The notes under the pieces: generated by a model | Told to the model about the DNA's origin: nothing | Seen by the model: the letters and a program-made list of their open reading frames with translations, nothing else | The model's database searches: none | Assembly: GCA_040218415.1 (NCBI GenBank) | Contig: JAVJRN010000029.1 | Span: forward strand, 124,001-188,000 | DNA: 64,000 bases | Source: JAVJRN01 sp040218415 | Lineage (GTDB): Bacteria; Bacteroidota; Bacteroidia; Cytophagales; Cyclobacteriaceae | Direction of reading: 5' to 3' | Shown: piece by piece, positions 35,048 through 43,082 of the stretch | Numbering within the stretch: position 1 is the first letter of the stretch | Layout of the letters: each line of letters opens with the position of its first letter | Position numbers and translations under genes: made by a program

Positions 35048-36013
35048 TTGTTAATCGCACTCACAGGAGCTAATGGTTTTCTTGGAAAACACATTTTGAC
35101 ACAAGCAATTGAGTCTGGAAACCATGTTGTGGCTTTTGTTAGGTCAAAAGAAAAATTATCTGAATTCACAAATAATAGTAGCGTAACTATTGTGGAGGAA
35201 TCCTACACGGATATTTCCACTTTTAGTAATAAGTTAAAAAATCTCACAATCGAACTCGGCTTGTTTGATTTGTTTATCCATAATGCTGGTCTTACTAAAA
35301 GCTTAGATTCTGGTGTTTTTTTCAAGGTAAATGTGGATCTGACCAAGTTCGTTTGCGAAGGGCTCCATCGCCTCAACGCACTCAAAGTTTCAGCAAGACT
35401 TGTTTACATCTCTTCGCTAGCTGCTCAAGGACCAAAAAACGCGGATGGACCAGTTTCTGCATATGGCAAGAGTAAATTAAAAGCCGAAAACATTATTAAA
35501 AATTCGGGCTTCAATTACGTCATTTACAGGCCTACTGGGATTTATGGACCAGATGACTTGGCCTTTTTACCGATGTTTAAGTCTGCGAAATTTGGTTTTC
35601 ACTTTGATTTATCGCAGAAAAACCAAAACTTAACATTGATTCTGGGAAATGACCTTGCTAAACTCATCATCAAAGCCCATAAATATCCAGACCGTTTTAT
35701 TGTTCGCTGCTCCGATGGCAATGTCTATACGCAAAAAGATCTAGCAGAAACCTTCACGCTGGTATTCAAAAAAAAGGTACGCTATTTAAGAATTCATCCA
35801 TCCATCGCGATTTACTTTTTGTGGCTTAGTGATAAGTACAGTCATAAATACAATAAAATACCCGAGGTAACACTAGAGAAGTATAGAGAAATTTCTCAGG
35901 ACTGGGACGTTGACGCGCTGAATGAGCATACGCCAGAAGATGTTGACTTTCTGTCTTTGGAGAGTGGATTTACGTTAACTTTGCGCGCTTATCAAAGTAA
36001 ATCTCTTATCTAA
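35048..36013 (+). CDS. NAD(P)-dependent epimerase/dehydratase-fold reductase, CerR-like
   Basis: A 321-residue extended SDR starting with TTG directly after the spt stop. It has the Rossmann motif LTGANGFLGKHIL, NAGLTKS, the Ser in YISSLAAQGP, the YGKSK catalytic pair and IYRPTGIYGP. In Caulobacter and Bacteroides, a protein of this fold (CerR) reduces the 3-oxo group of the newly made ceramide or sphingoid base, and its gene lies with spt. Position beside spt and the acyltransferase gives the same assignment here by context. Extended SDRs act on many substrates, so specificity is inferred. Confidence 0.75.
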   Translation: MLIALTGANGFLGKHILTQAIESGNHVVAFVRSKEKLSEFTNNSSVTIVEESYTDISTFSNKLKNLTIELGLFDLFIHNAGLTKSLDSGVFFKVNVDLTKFVCEGLHRLNALKVSARLVYISSLAAQGPKNADGPVSAYGKSKLKAENIIKNSGFNYVIYRPTGIYGPDDLAFLPMFKSAKFGFHFDLSQKNQNLTLILGNDLAKLIIKAHKYPDRFIVRCSDGNVYTQKDLAETFTLVFKKKVRYLRIHPSIAIYFLWLSDKYSHKYNKIPEVTLEKYREISQDWDVDALNEHTPEDVDFLSLESGFTLTLRAYQSKSLI

Positions 36014-36016
36014 CCA

Positions 36017-37147
36017 ATGCTTTCTGTTGAATTAGTTACTTCCAAGAAGGAATTATTAGCCTTCATTAAGTTCCCAATGGAATTGTACAAGGGCAATGCT
36101 TATTACGTTCCGCCTATTGTAGCCTTTGAGATTAGTACACTAAGCGATAAAAAAAACCCTGCCTTTGATCATTGTAATGCCTGTTATTGGGTAGTAAAAA
36201 AAGAAAACAAAATCGTTGGTAGAATTGCTGGCATTATTCACAAAAAAGAACTGGACGACAATGGCAAAGCCAGATTTGGCTGGATTGATTTTATCAACGA
36301 TAGTGATGTTGTTGACCTTCTTTTTGATACTGTTGAAAAATGGGCTAAAGAGCAAAATGCAAACCAGTTGCATGGCCCTCTCGGATTCACAGATTTAGAT
36401 TTTGAAGGTGCGCTCATTTCCGGCTATGATCAAATGGCTACTCAAGCCACTATTTATAATCACCCATATTACATTGATCAGTATGAGCGATTAGGCTTTA
36501 CTAAAGCAGTAGATTGGGTAGAAGTGAGATGCTTTGTTCCTCAAGAAATACCAAGAAAAATAGCAAGATCAGCCTCACTAGCGGCCAGTAGGTTTGGACT
36601 TCAGGTTAAAAAATTTAAGCGTGCAAAAGACACGATAAAATATGCCGAGGGAGTATTTAAAGTTCTAAATGAAGCATACCATGACCTTTATGGATATTAC
36701 CAACTCACTGATAAACAGATCAAATATTACGTAGATCAATATTTTGGATTCATACGAAAGGAATATGTAAGCGTGGTGACAAATGATAAAGATGACGTTG
36801 TTGCGGTGGCTATTTCACTACCATCATTATCAAAAGCTTTCCAAAAATCTAAAGGAAGTTTTTTGCCATTTGGATTTTTACATATCTTGAAGGCGTTTTA
36901 CAGCAACAAACATTTGGATTTATTCTTGATCGGCGCTTCACCACAATATCAAAAACTCGGAGCTAGTGCGGTCATATTCAATGCATTGTTGAGCACGTAC
37001 ATAGAAAAAGGTGTGGAGTATGTAAGCACTGGGCCTATGTTAGCAACAAACAGAGCAGTACTTAATCAATGGGCAGAGTTTTCCGAACACTTACATGAGG
37101 TGAATATTCGGAGGAGATGCTATATAAAAAGTTTGATCAATGGTTAA
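36017..37147 (+). CDS. GNAT-fold acyltransferase, bacterial ceramide synthase-like
   Basis: A 376-residue soluble GNAT-type protein. Features are FPMELYKGNAYYVPPI near the start, PLGFTDLDFEGALISGYDQMATQATIYNHPYYIDQYERLGF in the middle, and a C-terminal YVSTGPMLATNRAVLNQWAEF typical of this large-GNAT group. In Caulobacter the sphingolipid locus carries a GNAT protein of similar size (bCerS) that N-acylates the base, unrelated to eukaryotic ceramide synthase. The location three bases after the CerR-like gene in an spt operon supports that role. Its 3' end overlaps the next SDR gene by eight bases. Confidence 0.72.
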   Translation: MLSVELVTSKKELLAFIKFPMELYKGNAYYVPPIVAFEISTLSDKKNPAFDHCNACYWVVKKENKIVGRIAGIIHKKELDDNGKARFGWIDFINDSDVVDLLFDTVEKWAKEQNANQLHGPLGFTDLDFEGALISGYDQMATQATIYNHPYYIDQYERLGFTKAVDWVEVRCFVPQEIPRKIARSASLAASRFGLQVKKFKRAKDTIKYAEGVFKVLNEAYHDLYGYYQLTDKQIKYYVDQYFGFIRKEYVSVVTNDKDDVVAVAISLPSLSKAFQKSKGSFLPFGFLHILKAFYSNKHLDLFLIGASPQYQKLGASAVIFNALLSTYIEKGVEYVSTGPMLATNRAVLNQWAEFSEHLHEVNIRRRCYIKSLING

Positions 37148-37910
37148 AACAGCCTTAGTCATAGGAGGATCAAGCGGTATCGGACTCGCTACAGTAAAGA
37201 AAATGTGTGCCGCAGGATACAATATTGTTATTGTGCATCGGGAAAGAAGACAGGGAGAAGCCGAACTTATTAAGACCGTAGATACTTTAAAAAGAGTACA
37301 TCATGTCGATATTACTGTTTTCAATCTTGATGGTACGAGACCTGAAAAGGTAGATGAACTTATTTTCCGACTGGATGATAGATACAGAAGCCTTGATCTT
37401 GTATTACTCGCCATTTCGAGGGGAAATTTAAAACCACTTGACTCCAGCAAACAACATTTTCTCAATGCACAAGATTTTGCACTTACGATGGAGGCTATGG
37501 GATACAACCTGCAAGTATGGGCAAGTAAATTATTTTCTGCTCAGTTACTGAACAGAGGTTGTAGATTCATCACATTGACTTCCGAAGGCAATAAAAAAGT
37601 GTGGGGAGGATACGCTGCTGTTGCAACAGCTAAAGCAGCCCTTGAAACTTTAACCAATTATTTGGCAGTTGAAATGAGCAAATATGGCATTCGGTTCAAT
37701 GTTATACAAGCAGGAGTTACAGACACTCCTTCCCTTCGAATGATTCCGAACTCAGACAAACTGATCAAAGAGAGTATTGAGCGCAACCCGTACAAAAGAC
37801 TTACTACACCTGAGGATGTTGCGAACGTTGTATATTTGCTCTGCAAGCCAGAAGCAGACTGGATCAATGGCACATTGATTCATGTTGATGGTGGCGAGCA
37901 CCTAGTATAA
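37140..37910 (+). CDS. FabL-type enoyl-ACP reductase (SDR)
   Basis: A 256-residue SDR with TALVIGGSSGIGLATVKKM at the start and a Tyr-x6-Lys active site (YAAVATAK), the spacing of enoyl-ACP reductases rather than the Tyr-x3-Lys of FabG. The flanking sequence ALETLTNYLAVEMSKYGIRFNVIQAG and the end WINGTLIHVDGGEHLV closely resemble Bacillus FabL. It would reduce trans-2-enoyl-ACP in chain elongation. Together with the following dehydratase, ketosynthase and ACP it forms a dedicated elongation set. It overlaps the upstream acyltransferase gene, so it belongs to the same operon. Confidence 0.78.
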   Translation: MVKTALVIGGSSGIGLATVKKMCAAGYNIVIVHRERRQGEAELIKTVDTLKRVHHVDITVFNLDGTRPEKVDELIFRLDDRYRSLDLVLLAISRGNLKPLDSSKQHFLNAQDFALTMEAMGYNLQVWASKLFSAQLLNRGCRFITLTSEGNKKVWGGYAAVATAKAALETLTNYLAVEMSKYGIRFNVIQAGVTDTPSLRMIPNSDKLIKESIERNPYKRLTTPEDVANVVYLLCKPEADWINGTLIHVDGGEHLV

Positions 37911-37960
37911 TAGTCGATTACTTCTTAGTAGTTTATTAGCAATCTCAGTTTAACAGTAAC

Positions 37961-38404
37961 ATGAATCCAGCAGCTATTCTTTCGGCATTACCCTATGCCG
38001 ATCCATTTTGCTTCGTTGATGATATAACCGAAATCGATGAAGACCACATCCTAGGCCATTACACCATTAAAGAGGACGAGTATTTTTTCAAAGGTCATTT
38101 CCCAGGTATGCCAGTGGTGCCAGGGGTCATAATCACAGAAATCATGGCTCAGATCGGGCTGGTATGTTTTGGTATCTACCTCAAAGGAGACCTTAATGTT
38201 GGAGATGTTTTACCAGTTTTCAATCATTCGAACCTTGACTTCCTTCATCCCGTAAAACCCCGAGACAAACTTCTAATTGAAGCGAAAAAGTTATACTTTC
38301 GATTCGGAAAATTAAAATGTAAAGTCAGGTGTAGCTGTGAAGGTGTAGAAATTGCACGCGGTGAGCTTTCTGGCATGATTGTAAACAAATCAAATCTTGG
38401 ATAA
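37961..38404 (+). CDS. FabZ-like 3-hydroxyacyl-ACP dehydratase
   Basis: A 147-residue hotdog-fold protein with the FabZ active site: FKGHFPGMPVVPGV supplies the catalytic His and ITEIMAQIGLVCF the acidic residue. LPYADPFCFVDDITEID matches the FabZ start and FLHPVKPRDKLLIEAKK the middle strand. It dehydrates 3-hydroxyacyl-ACP. It lies 50 bases after the FabL-like gene and overlaps the ketosynthase by eight bases. The family also includes FabA- and PfaC-like variants, but the short single domain and motif fit FabZ. Confidence 0.85.
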   Translation: MNPAAILSALPYADPFCFVDDITEIDEDHILGHYTIKEDEYFFKGHFPGMPVVPGVIITEIMAQIGLVCFGIYLKGDLNVGDVLPVFNHSNLDFLHPVKPRDKLLIEAKKLYFRFGKLKCKVRCSCEGVEIARGELSGMIVNKSNLG

Positions 38405-39680
38405 AAAACGAGTTGTAATAACCGGAATGGGAGTGGTTGCTCCTAATGGTGTTGGTGTAGAAAATTACTTTAATAACCTTCTGAATGGTGTCTCTGGTAT
38501 AAAGCACTCAGAGGAAATGGAGAGCCTTAACTTGAGATGTCAGGTAAGTGGAATGCCAGATGTATCACAAGAATACATAGAAAGTAAACTCCCGCGACTT
38601 TTGGCTAATTCACTGGGCAATAGAGGTATAGTCTATGCCTGCCTCGCTGCTTTGGAAGCTTGGGAAAAAGCTGGCTTGCCAATCGACGATGAATTAAAAG
38701 AAAATATCGGAATGGTATTCGGTTCTGGAGCTTTGGGTCTAGACACTTCCATCGGTGAAATCGTATCCACCATTGAAAGTGGGAATAGCCGAAGGCTGGG
38801 TAGTAGAAAAATACCACAAAGCATGAATAGTGGAGCAGCGGCTCATATCAACTACTTGCTGGGTCTTGGAGGTCCTGTACTTTCAAATTCTTCGGCATGT
38901 ATCACGGGTAGCGAAGCTTTGCTTACGGGCTATGACCAAATTCAACTTGGAAAAGCAGACATCATGCTTTGCGGAAGTACGGAAGGAGATGGAAGATATA
39001 TTTGGGCTGGATTTGACGCGATGCGCGTACTTTGCTCTGATTCCAACGACTCTCCCGAAACAGCCTCACGTCCAATGAGCACCAATCCTACAGGTTTTGT
39101 TCCTGCCTCAGGAGCTGGCGCTATCGTCATTGAAACGCTGGAATCTGCCCTTGAAAGAAACGCTACCATTTATGCAGAAGTGCTTGGTGGACATCAGAAC
39201 AGTGGAGGATTGAGAAACGGAGGAACTATGACCGCTCCAAATTCGACTGCTGTTGTAGGCTGTATTCAAACCGCTATTAAAAAGGCAGGTGTTCACGCTC
39301 AGGAAATTGACTTGATAAATGGACATCTAACGTCCACCAAAGGTGATGTTATAGAAATTCAAAACTGGGTAACGGCCCTTGGTCGAAAGGGAAGTGACTT
39401 CCCATACATCAATACACCTAAATCTATGATAGGCCATTGCATCGCTGGAGCTGGATCTATCGAGTTAAACGCGTCGATTTTACAACTATATAATCAACAA
39501 ATTCACGCAAATTTGAATACCAAATCTTTAAACCCAATTATTACAGATTTAATAGATTCTTCGAAAATTGTAGATCAATCTCAAAAAGTTGAGTTAAACA
39601 CTGTAATAAAAGCTAATTTTGGATTTGGAGATTTGAATTGTGCAGTAGTATTAAGAAAATTTGAGCATGGAAAAGACTGA
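38397..39680 (+). CDS. Beta-ketoacyl-ACP synthase (FabF/KAS II type)
   Basis: A 427-residue condensing enzyme with a TTG start overlapping the dehydratase stop. It has KRVVITGMGVVAPNG at the start and the full Cys-His-His triad: NSSACITGSEALLTG (Cys), INGHLTSTKGDVIEIQNW (His) and SMIGHCIAGAGSIE (His). The usual T-x-x-GD loop is STKGD. This is a FabF-type enzyme, likely elongating the acyl chain used by Spt or the N-acyltransferase. Being next to a dedicated ACP and enoyl reductase suggests a specialised rather than housekeeping role. Its end overlaps the ACP gene by 14 bases. Confidence 0.88.
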   Translation: MDKKRVVITGMGVVAPNGVGVENYFNNLLNGVSGIKHSEEMESLNLRCQVSGMPDVSQEYIESKLPRLLANSLGNRGIVYACLAALEAWEKAGLPIDDELKENIGMVFGSGALGLDTSIGEIVSTIESGNSRRLGSRKIPQSMNSGAAAHINYLLGLGGPVLSNSSACITGSEALLTGYDQIQLGKADIMLCGSTEGDGRYIWAGFDAMRVLCSDSNDSPETASRPMSTNPTGFVPASGAGAIVIETLESALERNATIYAEVLGGHQNSGGLRNGGTMTAPNSTAVVGCIQTAIKKAGVHAQEIDLINGHLTSTKGDVIEIQNWVTALGRKGSDFPYINTPKSMIGHCIAGAGSIELNASILQLYNQQIHANLNTKSLNPIITDLIDSSKIVDQSQKVELNTVIKANFGFGDLNCAVVLRKFEHGKD

Positions 39681-39924
39681 AATTAAAGACAAACTAATCG
39701 GAATCATTAAAACATACGTTCCTGAAGAAGTATCACTAGACAATGTTGGTGACGACATGGATCTGATTAATGATTTGCAAATTAACTCAGCTCATATCGT
39801 CGATATCGTACTTGATATCGAGGATACGTTTGACATCATGATTGAAGATGAGGTCATCGGTGAAATGAATACCGTAGCAGATTCGGTAAACATTATTGCT
39901 AGCAAAGTGGCTGAAAACGCTTAG
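39667..39924 (+). CDS. Acyl carrier protein
   Basis: An 85-residue acidic helical protein. The phosphopantetheine site is in DLQINSAHIVDIVLDIED, where the usual DSL is replaced by NSAH but the Ser is kept; the flanking helix II is typical of ACPs. The start ATG at 39667 is chosen over a TTG two codons upstream. It overlaps the ketosynthase, and its last four bases overlap the convergent desaturase gene. An atypical DSL motif suggests a specialised carrier, fitting the ACP seen in Caulobacter sphingolipid loci. A phosphopantetheinyl transferase gene lies at 57.4 kb. Confidence 0.85.
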   Translation: MEKTEIKDKLIGIIKTYVPEEVSLDNVGDDMDLINDLQINSAHIVDIVLDIEDTFDIMIEDEVIGEMNTVADSVNIIASKVAENA

Positions 39925-40862
39925 TTTCTCTTTACTCTAGAGTAAAGAGAAACTGATTCATTTCTGATAAATTGAATCAATACACCGCTCCAGGATTTAT
40001 GTACTTTTAACGAGTCATAATGTTCTGGAGCTTTGTTTTTTAATAAAGGCAGTTTTGCCCCGGGTACGTTTGGAAAGTCGTGATGTTCATTGTGATATCC
40101 AACATTGAAAGTAATCCAATTCCAAAACCCATAGTAAGAGTAAGTTTCTTGCCCTTCCTCAAAGACATAATGTTCCGCAATGAAATGGCCTGAAATAGGA
40201 TGTAAGCCACCTGAAAAGAAAACACCCAATAGAAGGTATAAAATAGGGAGCAAGCCAAAAAACCAAATGAAAATCGCTAAAAATGCTATTTGCACGATAA
40301 AGTTAATGATGTGCCAAGATGTAGGTTTTATTGGTTTCACCAACATTGGCCTAAGGGCATAAAACAAGATCTGATTGATCATCCAGATCATTTTACCGAG
40401 AAAACCTCGGAATATCAGTGCTTCATTGTCACTTGGGAGATCCGTATCTACACCATCTTTTCCTTGATTCCAGTGATGTTCCAAATGATAGGTCTTAAAT
40501 GCCATGGCATAAGGAACAACGATTGGGAAGTTAGCAACAATTGCTAACCAGTTATTTAATGGTTTTTTGTCAAAAGCCAAGTCATGTGATAGCTCATGAA
40601 TACCAAGAAATAAAACGTGGCTCAAAGTGGAACCAATTGTAAAAGCAGCCAAGACCATCCACCACCAAGCATACTGCGATATCCAAACAGCAATTCCTAA
40701 TTGCAATACAACAGGTAAACCGATTTTTAAAAGTAATAATGGATCTTTAGTGAAAAGCTCGCGCACCTCAGGGTGTGCTTTAAGGATTTGTTTTCTCCTC
40801 AAGAAATGTGGTTCTTTTTCTTCACTCCAGACGAATTTTTTACTGGTCACATTTTCAGACAT
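39921..40862 (-). CDS. Sphingolipid delta-4 desaturase-like membrane fatty acid desaturase
   Basis: A 313-residue integral-membrane di-iron desaturase/hydroxylase. The three His boxes are complete: His89-x3-His93 (HELSHD), His126-x2-HisHis130 (HLEHH) and His257-x2-HisHis261 (HNEHH). The N-terminus FVWSEEKEPHFLRRKQIL and the end with HPISGHFIAEHYVF, TYSYYGFWNWITFNVGYHNEHHDFPN-type sequence and YSRVKR match, from memory, the human and plant dihydroceramide delta-4 desaturase (DEGS1/DES1) remarkably well. It would introduce the 4,5-double bond of a sphingoid base. It converges on the spt operon with a four-base overlap and is the last gene of an operon with DUF3108 and a glycosyltransferase. Confidence 0.9.
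   Translation of the reverse strand: MSENVTSKKFVWSEEKEPHFLRRKQILKAHPEVRELFTKDPLLLLKIGLPVVLQLGIAVWISQYAWWWMVLAAFTIGSTLSHVLFLGIHELSHDLAFDKKPLNNWLAIVANFPIVVPYAMAFKTYHLEHHWNQGKDGVDTDLPSDNEALIFRGFLGKMIWMINQILFYALRPMLVKPIKPTSWHIINFIVQIAFLAIFIWFFGLLPILYLLLGVFFSGGLHPISGHFIAEHYVFEEGQETYSYYGFWNWITFNVGYHNEHHDFPNVPGAKLPLLKNKAPEHYDSLKVHKSWSGVLIQFIRNESVSLYSRVKRN
39923..39954. terminator. Perfect 32-nt palindrome at the convergence of two operons
   Basis: AGTTTCTCTTTACTCT followed by its exact reverse complement spans the ACP stop and the last codons of the desaturase. As RNA it folds into a 14-bp stem with a 4-base loop in either direction. It probably acts as a shared terminator although no long U-tract follows. 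Within the desaturase frame it encodes the SLYSRVKRN end. Confidence 0.65.
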
Positions 40863-40914
40863 TGGGCAAAATTACAAATGAATCAATAGAAATTTAAATG
40901 GCTGTGATAATTGG

Positions 40915-41652
40915 TCACTTGTCTAATACAAAAAAGAAGTTTCCATTATCGGTAGACAACCTAATCTCAACAGGAATGTTCGTCTCTTTTTCTAAGGTTA
41001 CATAGTTTTTCTTATCTCTAGGAAATTCTTTGATCGGCGGAAAAATCAGTTGATATGATTTTTGATTTTTCCCTTTAAAACCGTAATCTGGAGATATCTT
41101 AAATTCGTATAAGTGATTCGCTATATAAAGTCTTGCCTCCTCCTCTTTTGTCATATCCAGCTCTCTAGATCGGACATACATATAAGCACTTAAAGCATCT
41201 GTGAAAGCTGGCCCGATCTTGGGGTATACATTTATGTTGGTTTCCTGCTTCTCTTGGCGGTAAGTCTTCACATAGACTGAGTCGGAAAAAGTAAACTGAT
41301 CCAGTTGAATATTACTGTCTTTGCCACTCATTACAACCCTTGACGCATGATGCGGACGGAGCGTCTTGGCACTTACGTAGGACTCAAATCGCAAATTCAC
41401 GTTGGCAAAAATACGCAACCACGGAACTGTCCTCAGATGGAACTGAATGAGATAGTGAGGCTCATTTTCAAAGAAGTGAAAAGTACTGTCGATGTTCACT
41501 TCAGCATCACCAATCTTCAACCAACCATATTTGATTTTGTAGCTTAGCTTTTCATTAAGCTTCAAATACTTATTTTCCTGGGCGTCCGACGGCTGGATCA
41601 GCAGAAATATAAACACAACAAAAAAGGTGTAAATGGATGTTTTTCTCATCAT
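40915..41652 (-). CDS. DUF3108 domain protein
   Basis: A 245-residue exported protein with a signal peptide (IYTFFVVFIFLLIQPSDAQ). The rest is beta-rich and belongs to DUF3108, recognised from NEKLSYKIKYGWLKIGDAEVNID at the start and TNIPVEIRLSTDNGNFFFVL at the end, a layout shared with lipoprotein-carrier-like (LolA-type) barrels. Function is not established. It lies between a glycosyltransferase (five bases away) and the desaturase (52 bases away), so a role in handling a modified lipid in the periplasm is possible but speculative. Confidence 0.82.
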   Translation of the reverse strand: MMRKTSIYTFFVVFIFLLIQPSDAQENKYLKLNEKLSYKIKYGWLKIGDAEVNIDSTFHFFENEPHYLIQFHLRTVPWLRIFANVNLRFESYVSAKTLRPHHASRVVMSGKDSNIQLDQFTFSDSVYVKTYRQEKQETNINVYPKIGPAFTDALSAYMYVRSRELDMTKEEEARLYIANHLYEFKISPDYGFKGKNQKSYQLIFPPIKEFPRDKKNYVTLEKETNIPVEIRLSTDNGNFFFVLDK

Positions 41653-41657
41653 GTTTT

Positions 41658-42800
41658 TTATTTCTCTATCAAACTCAAATATTTAATATTAAGCTGGCTT
41701 ATTAGGTTGTCCCAATTCATATCACGTGCGTATTGGAGCGCGTTTCCTCTCATACTTTCGAACAACACCTTATCCTTCATAAGGATTTTGATATGATCAT
41801 TGAAAGCTAACTCATTTTTAGGCTCAATTAAATAACCAGTCTTGCCATGTGCTATAATGTTTTTCGGGCCACCGGCATTCGCCGCAATTACTGGCAAGCC
41901 TGATGCCATCGCTTCAAGTACTACATTACCAAACGTATCAGTGAGCGAAGGAAAAACAAAAATATCTGCCGAGGCATACACCGCCGACAACTCCTGATCC
42001 ACAAGTTTACCTGTAAAAATAGTATTTCGCTTATTGCTTTGGCTTTCCATTTTTTCCCTTTCTGGTCCTTCACCAGTAATAATCAAAAGCGCATCCTCTG
42101 GTAAAATATGGCTTAGCCGAATCAGCATGTCAGTTTCTTTATAGTGAACTAATCTGCTCACAAAAAGAATTTTGGTTTTATCCTGACCTCCCCAACTTTC
42201 GATAAGTGCATCTGACCTATAACTGGGATTGTATTTGACATTATCAACACCACGCCCCCAAATATCTATTCTTTCCGGGGATACTCCACCCGAGACCAGA
42301 AACTCCTTCATTGATAACGTAGGAGCTAGCACCAAGCTCGATTTCTCATAGAGTTTGGTGATTGCATTATCAAGTCTTTTTCTTATAAAACTTCGAAAAG
42401 GCAGCCATTTGAGATAGTCTACATAACTACTGAAGTGAGAATGATAAATGGTCAAATTAGGGATATTCCTAAGTTGCGCATACTTTGTTGCATATCTACC
42501 AAGTAGTGAAGGAGAACTCCAGTGGATAATGTCGGGTTGAAAATCGTCTAATATTTTGAAAATTTTCTTTCTTTTCCCTGGAATTGCAAATGGATAATCA
42601 TTGGCATAAGGGAACTTTATATTGGGGACTAAAATAATTTTATAAGGAAAATCAGTAGCCTTTGGAGGTAGTCCAGTGAAAAATATCGGCTCAATTTCCA
42701 TTGATTCTAGCCTAGAAATAATTCGGTTACTTGTGTTGGCTACACCATCCATATGCTCTCTCAGCACATCGATAAAAAAGGCGATTCTAATTTTTCCCAT
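41658..42800 (-). CDS. GT4 glycosyltransferase, SQD2-like
   Basis: A 380-residue two-domain (GT-B) retaining glycosyltransferase. The N-terminal half has FFIDVLREHMDGVANTSNRI, PDIIHWSSPSLLGRYA and IYHSHFSSYVDYLKW, resembling plant sulfolipid synthase SQD2 and the lipid glycosyltransferases GtrB/MgtA. The C-terminal donor domain has KILFVSRLVHYKETDMLI, ITGEGPEREKME and the EX7E motif region FPSLTDTFGNVVLEAMASGLPV. It is the first gene of the minus-strand operon that continues with DUF3108 and the desaturase, so the acceptor may be a sphingolipid or another polar lipid. Confidence 0.85.
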   Translation of the reverse strand: MGKIRIAFFIDVLREHMDGVANTSNRIISRLESMEIEPIFFTGLPPKATDFPYKIILVPNIKFPYANDYPFAIPGKRKKIFKILDDFQPDIIHWSSPSLLGRYATKYAQLRNIPNLTIYHSHFSSYVDYLKWLPFRSFIRKRLDNAITKLYEKSSLVLAPTLSMKEFLVSGGVSPERIDIWGRGVDNVKYNPSYRSDALIESWGGQDKTKILFVSRLVHYKETDMLIRLSHILPEDALLIITGEGPEREKMESQSNKRNTIFTGKLVDQELSAVYASADIFVFPSLTDTFGNVVLEAMASGLPVIAANAGGPKNIIAHGKTGYLIEPKNELAFNDHIKILMKDKVLFESMRGNALQYARDMNWDNLISQLNIKYLSLIEK

Positions 42801-43082
42801 ATAAAATGTATCGTCCCCGGTAAAAGGTTTATCGGTAGAAACGAAAATGATGCCAAAGAAAACAAATCAAAAATAGATCATCGACGAAAAGACCACTAGA
42901 TTAGACTCTTTAAGTCAATCTTTGCTGGATAAAGTCGGTTGACGACATTTCCTATTCATATTTTCGATGAAAAAGCAGTTTTAACAAGCTCGCAACCTAA
43001 AATCTGATGAGAATTCTAGCGGCAATACTTTTCAAGAACTGCTGAGTATATACCTCAAGATTCTATGTAATTAAAATGGAAG

